From assembly GCF_015832195.1 (NCBI RefSeq), contig NC_052018.1, forward strand, positions 55,241,666 to 55,305,665: DNA of 64,000 bases, written 5' to 3'. The position numbers and the translations under genes are program-made. Below, piece by piece: positions 58,856 through 64,000 of this stretch. The notes under the pieces are model-generated. The model ran no database searches, was not told where the DNA came from, and saw only the letters and a program-made list of their open reading frames with translations. Origin of the DNA: Motacilla alba alba (Eukaryota > Chordata > Aves > Passeriformes > Motacillidae). Position 1 is the stretch's first letter. Each line of letters starts with the position of its first letter.

Positions 58856-61247
58856 AATAATTTCTTCTGAGAGCTGTCATTACAGGGGAACTGCTAAATA
58901 AGTCAAGAATTTACAGTTCAGATGCAGGAAATTCAGCTGAACAAATCTAAATGTGACCTGACATGGCTACTGGAAAACTAAAATAATGAAGTATCTGACC
59001 TTATTCTGTGTGTTTCCTATAGTGGAATTTTCTTTGATAGCTCTGAAATGCAGTGGTGTGTTGTCATTTGGTTGAGCAGTAATAGCACAAGTGGGAAACA
59101 GTGGAAAGCTCTCATTGAGGTGAGAACTGTAGCCTTTGATCCTGTCTTTATTCCCCTATCAGTCTTCAATAAGTCTTGGCTTATTTTGATTGATATGTGA
59201 TGCTGTTATGCTCCCAGATTTGTTTCATTGATGTAAGTGGTTATTGTTAGTCCATGCCCGGAAAGAAACAGTGGCAGCCATCGGCCTGCTCTTCCATAGC
59301 AGTCATTTAAGGGAGAGAGGTGAGGGCTCCTCTGGGGTAGAGGAAGGAAGGGACTCCAAGTCTGAACCATCCATACTTTGAAAGGAAACAGAATTCTAAT
59401 TTAATTGCCTCTAAATCCTAAAGTCTGCTTGTTACCAGCCGACAGATGGTGGATGCTTACAGATCCTCCAGCCCTCCTGGTCGTTTTCCTTCCTTTTTTC
59501 ATTTTTCCTGAAGGACATGCCAGAACTTACATTACCTCAATACAGTAAGAACTTCAGAAATAAACTCAAGCAACAGTTTTTGAACACAGAACTGTAAGAC
59601 AGCATATTTTTGTGAAGTGCATTTTGAGTTCAGAATTGTTTATGACTTAGTTTACTTAATCTCTTCAATTAGCATATATATTCTGCTACTTCGAACTGAG
59701 CAGAGCAAATATCCTGCTTCTTGGAACATTTTGGCATACTTAGGTGATAAGGAAAACCAAGGAAAAAATATTGTGAAGAAATATTTTTTGGTTTTTTTGC
59801 AATGCACCACAACTCTACATAGCAAACACTCTAAGTGTGTAAAGCTTAGAAACCTGCTGAACTTCCTCTGCATGTTCCCAGTGTTTTATCATTCCTTTTA
59901 AGATGTTTGCTATAATGGATTTCACAGATGTATTGCTTAATAATTGTTTCATGTATCATATATCAAATGTCTTTTGAATTTTTCTTACTTATGGATTACA
60001 GAAATGTCCCATAATTACCATTGTCTCTAGCTTGACAAACACCTGGAAAGCGATACTATTTGTTTCATGACAGAAGGTTGTTTTGATCAAGAAACCAAGG
60101 ACAGATCTCATTTTTTGTTATTGTTTCAGGATTTAGTGTTCCTGAAAAGAACACTCTTTTGGGCACCAAAAGTGTGGGTATTTTTTTGTCCTTTCTAATG
60201 CTTATTTTTTTCCTGGTGGACTTGCCCTGTTCTTTGTTTCATTGTATTTTTGCATACGTAGAGACAGAGACTGGTAATCTGTCATAAAATTTGAAATCTA
60301 GCAGGAGTGAGTTCTGTACTCTGCAAGTTTTTTTTCTCCTCCTAGAGGAAATGTCTAACAGTGAGGTATTTAAACCTTTGCCACATCCCTAAGGCTGTGG
60401 ATCCCATAGGCACTGCCCATTGCAACAAACCAGAAGATTCCTCATTCTCCTGATGTTGCACTAGGAGTGGAAATGTTAACAAAGATGTGTTTAGAACAGA
60501 AGAACATGATATCTGTAAAGACTCCATTCCTACAAGGCAACAGTGATGGTGTGATCAGCATTGTGATTATCAGAAAGAAGCACAAAGCTGCTCCTCCAGT
60601 GTCACCAGCACGAGCCCAAAGTGATAGCGCTACCTGGTCAGCAGGCATGCAGCTTGTGCCACAGCAGATATGGGTGAGGATACTGAGTTGTTGAGTGCTG
60701 GGAGCATCCATGGCTCAATTGCAGCTGTCAGACCTCAAGAGGGGAAATTGGGAAGTTGGAGAGCAAGAGGAGATGCTGAAGCAGGACCTCCAGAGATGGC
60801 TGGTCAACTTCACTAGGCTGCTGTCACATTCTTCACTTTCTGACAGTGCTACAACATGAGGACAAAGGGAAATAAAAATGTTGCTGCTTTACTAGCAAAT
60901 ATTGAGAATCATTGGACTGGAGCTCAAGAGGGAAAAGAAAGAGGCATCTTAAAAAGTGACATCTGTAAATATTTTTTCCAGTGAGTATAACATTTCTTCT
61001 TTGGAGAGAGAAAAGTGAAACCCACAGGTTTCAGGAGTAAGAGAAAAGTCCACTCAGGTTTCCAGGTCAGGCTTGGGTCTCCTGTTCTGCATGTTCTCTC
61101 TGCCTGGTCTCCAGCTCCCCTGCTGGGAGCCAGGAAGGGCAGAGCATGGCCAACAGGCCAGGTTCTTCTGATCACAGCTGTCCCTCTGTGTGCTCGCCTG
61201 GTGTGTGGCCCTTGCTAATGCCGGCGGAAATGTTCTGCTTGTTTTTA

Positions 61248-61790
61248 TAGAATTGTCAAATAGTTTGGGTTGGAAGGGACCTTTAAAGGTCGCCTGGTTC
61301 CAAACCCCCTGCCATAAGCAGAGACAATTTCAACTAGATTATGTTGCTCAGAGCCCCATCCAGCCTGACCTTGAATGTTTCCAGGGATGGGGCAACCACC
61401 ACCTCGCTGGGAAATCTGTGTTTTACCACCCTCATAATAAGAGAATTCCTTCCCTGTATCTACTCTGAATGCATGCTCTTTTCATTTGAAATCATTACCA
61501 CAGGCCTACTAAAAAGTCTGTCCCCATGTTTCTTGTAGATCTCCTGTAGGTGCTGGAAGGCTGTAACAAGGTCTCCCCAGAGTCTTCTCTTCCCCAGGCT
61601 GAACAGCCCCAACCCTCTTCATAGGAGAGGTACTCCAGCCCTCTGATCATCTTTATGGTCCCCCTCTGGGCTTGGCTCAATGTCTTTCCTGTGCTGAAGA
61701 CTTCAGAGCTGGATGCAGTACTCCAGGTGGAGTCTCACCAAAATGGAGCAGAGGGCCAGAGTCACCTCTCTTGACCTGTTGGCCATGCTG
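61248..61790 (-). mobile_element. CR1 LINE 3' end, antisense
   Basis: The + strand opens with AGTTTGGGTTGGAAGGGACC and contains GACCTTGAATGTTTCCAGGG, the complement of the classic CR1 3' UTR. On the - strand, 61,780-61,700 encodes SREVTLALCSILVRLHLEYC and 61,660-61,620 encodes KMIRGLEYLSYEE, both from the ORF2 C-terminus. It looks less diverged than the copies at 11,692 and 50,262. The 5' end is truncated. Confidence 0.93.
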
Positions 61791-64000
61791 AAATTTGAAA
61801 TTTCTTTTAGCAATAAGCACTTTCCCTTTGTGCAAATAGGGGCCACATGGATAGTGCACAAAGTTGCTCTTGTATGGCAGTTCAAGACCATAGTCCCCTT
61901 CCTGTAGACTGAGCTTTTCAGTCCACATGAGCCATGAGCTTCTTTCTGACTCCCTTTTGACAGACTTGTAGAGACATATCTTTTAGTGGATCCCTCTTCC
62001 CAAGAGATTGTTCTCCTAAAAACGCCACATTACAATCTAAAAATCCAGGCGGGCCAAGATTTTCTTAGAAGTACTGACTATAGATCTGAGAAAGTGAATT
62101 GACTTGATAATGGAATGAAAATCTTGTTTTTGTTTTTTTTTTTTTTAAATCAGTTTACAAAATGGAGACCATTGAGCAGGGAGGGAGGGGAGAATTAAGT
62201 TTAGAACTTAATTCCTCCACACTCAACAGGCTCATTTACAGGAAGAATACAACAAATCTCTTGTTTTTGCAGCACAAGGCCTTTATACAGGTAAACATGT
62301 TGAGAATGCTGCTTGTAGTGTTTGCCCAGCTAGACCATAAAGAATTCCTGGTAGCAGAGGGGATCTAGTGCCATTGCCCAGCCCCGGCAACCTCGGCTTT
62401 CCTCCTGCCTCCCTTCTGCCAGGGAGGGAGACTGCCAGAGTTGTCCTGTTCCTCTGAAACTGTCCAGCAGGTTTATTCTGAGTACAGACAGAGTGGTCTT
62501 CCATTTTGCAATTACAGAAACAAGAATATCCTGTTGAGCTTTCTCGCTTTCCTCCCTTCCCCACTGCCACCGCTTGGTATGACTGTAGGGAATATAAATG
62601 GAACAGGAAATTTGACCGCATCCAGGATCAATGTCATTAAAGACACATCTTGTTTTAAAATCTAATTTTATATAACTGCTGTGTTATATAATATGCTTTT
62701 GTTTGTCGTCTTGATTTTTATCGAGGTAGTGTACATTCCCCTGGACCTTTTCATGAAGGAATGTTTATACCTGTGGGCAGGCACTAATGGCAGTGAAAGG
62801 CTTGCATTCATGGGAACAGCATTTAGCAATTCATGGTTGCCAAGGTAAGCAACAAAGGCATGCCCTCTGCCACTCCACTGCCTCTAAAAGAAACAGTCTC
62901 TAAGGTAACAGGCTAGCACCCCTTGAGGCCAAAAATCTTTAGCTTTTTAGACAGAAAAACGCATTAAATAATACCCAGAAAAGCATTTTTTTTGGTCAAG
63001 GAATTTTTTTCTTCACAACAGAGAAGGGGCTCAAAGTGTTCTATTTTTGGTTTTGCGCAGGAATTTAATTCAGCTGCTGCCCAGTCTTTGTGCACTCAAC
63101 ACCCCTTTGACAGTTTGGTTTCGGGGGCACGTAGGACTAATGAGCCAAGGCATGACTGCAGTTGGAGACTGGCGCCTCCCGGGCCTGTGACTGTTGTTCA
63201 TGTGAATAGGCAATTTCTCTGATTAGCTTGGAATTTGCAGCATTATCCGGATGGTTATTTGGCATGAGCCCTTTTTCCAGGATCACAGTCAATTTGAGAG
63301 ATTGAGTCACCTGAAGAAAAGGTCTGCAGAGACAGCAGTTGCTAGATGCTGCTTGTGATAGGATGGGAGAATGGGCTTCTCCTCAACTTCATCTTGCTCT
63401 GCAGCTGCTTGCCAACCTCTTTTATCTTACTGTAGCAAAAGGGAAGAAGTAGGTGAGTCACCGCATTTTCCTAGTGCGAGATATTAATTGGGAGAAGAAA
63501 TAATTAATTGGGAGAAGAGTAAAGGGCTTGTTTTTAAAACTGAAGTCTAAAAAAAAGTGAAATGCCAGATCACCTTTCTGCTTATGTTGGTATGTCAGAG
63601 ACTCACTGCATGCTGAAGACAACTTGTCTTTGCAGGACATTCGTATGACTCTAACATGGGTACAGTTTGCTGCATGTGGGGAAAAGAAAAGAAGCATTTT
63701 TCTTTCTAAATTACTCAAGTTATTGAAATTGCTTAACAATTGTAAAGTGGCAATTCCTGGACTGTAACAGGGTAATACAGGACCTGATATAAATAATATG
63801 TCTTTTTATACCTGATGCAGTTCCTGCAGTTCCTAGGGTAGTAACAAAGGTCTTAGAGCTGTTCATGAAAGGAGAGATGTGTCCTAGAACCATTTTGCAG
63901 CTTGTTCAACAGACTTGATGCTGATATTAAAACATTTTTACTCAGAACAGAGGCAGGTTGATAATCAGACCTAGCTGTATCTTCAGGTGTTCAACACACA
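61791..64000. other. Intergenic to window end, no gene recognised
   Basis: Contains a T run at about 62132-62145, a 20-bp-period duplication at 63483-63518 and a candidate non-coding element at about 63,050-63,310. No coding exon recognised. Confidence 0.55.
63483..63518. repeat. 20-bp-period tandem duplication
   Basis: The 16-mer ATTAATTGGGAGAAGA occurs at 63483-63498 and again at 63503-63518, exactly 20 bases later. Confidence 0.88.

Larger units (their letters stand above)
51391..61247. other. Intergenic, no gene recognised
   Basis: About 9.9 kb. It contains a pentanucleotide microsatellite at 53399-53432, a T/G-rich tract at 55860-55916, a GGCAA repeat at 58836-58855 and a possible diverged CR1 scrap near 54,670-54,760. 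No exon-like segment with family resemblance was seen. Confidence 0.55.

Noticed and set aside
1..64000. tRNA, rRNA, snRNA genes and CRISPR-like arrays
   Set aside because: No B-box with a cloverleaf-compatible context, no rRNA or snRNA signatures and no regularly spaced repeats were seen by eye.

Overview
This is a piece of a bird nuclear chromosome. Two spliced vertebrate genes are recognisable, and the repeats are avian CR1 LINE fragments plus one bird-type retroviral solo LTR. The LTR resembles ones I recall from songbirds, so a passerine is plausible but not proven. There are no bacterial-style operons, rRNA or tRNA genes, or CRISPR arrays. Most ATG-to-stop frames in the window are chance frames in AT-rich non-coding DNA.

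Layout: (1) 1-8,840, the 3' end of an ENPP-family gene on the + strand, best matched to ENPP3. Seven in-phase exons (75-126 to 7160-7327) encode the last 293 residues, followed by a UTR of about 1.5 kb with a poly(A) signal at 8815-8820. (2) 8,841-23,290, an intergenic stretch of about 14 kb between two convergent genes, holding a 1.4-kb broken CR1 copy at 11,692-13,090. (3) 23,290-26,360, complete CCN2 (CTGF) on the - strand: five coding exons, 345 residues, a 3' UTR of about 1 kb, a TATA box and a CpG-rich promoter with three TEAD-type GCATTCC/ACATTCC sites. (4) 26,900-64,000, about 37 kb upstream of CCN2 with no gene I can support. It holds more CR1 fragments, a 676-bp solo LTR with a 6-bp target duplication, T-rich low-complexity tracts, small tandem duplications and possible regulatory blocks.

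The two genes do not form a pathway. ENPP3 is a type II membrane or secreted ecto-nucleotide pyrophosphatase/phosphodiesterase. CCN2 is a secreted matricellular protein controlled by YAP/TEAD and TGF-beta. In human, as I recall, ENPP1 lies between ENPP3 and CCN2; here the ENPP3-like gene is the direct neighbour of CCN2.

I found no convincing undescribed biological system. The most useful leads are a near-consensus CTCF motif inside the ENPP3 3' UTR, the solo LTR with intact target duplication, a CR1 tail that mimics an exon but would act as a poison exon, the TEAD array of CCN2, and a T9-G17 tract just past the ENPP3 poly(A) site. Homology statements rest on remembered family sequences, not on a search.
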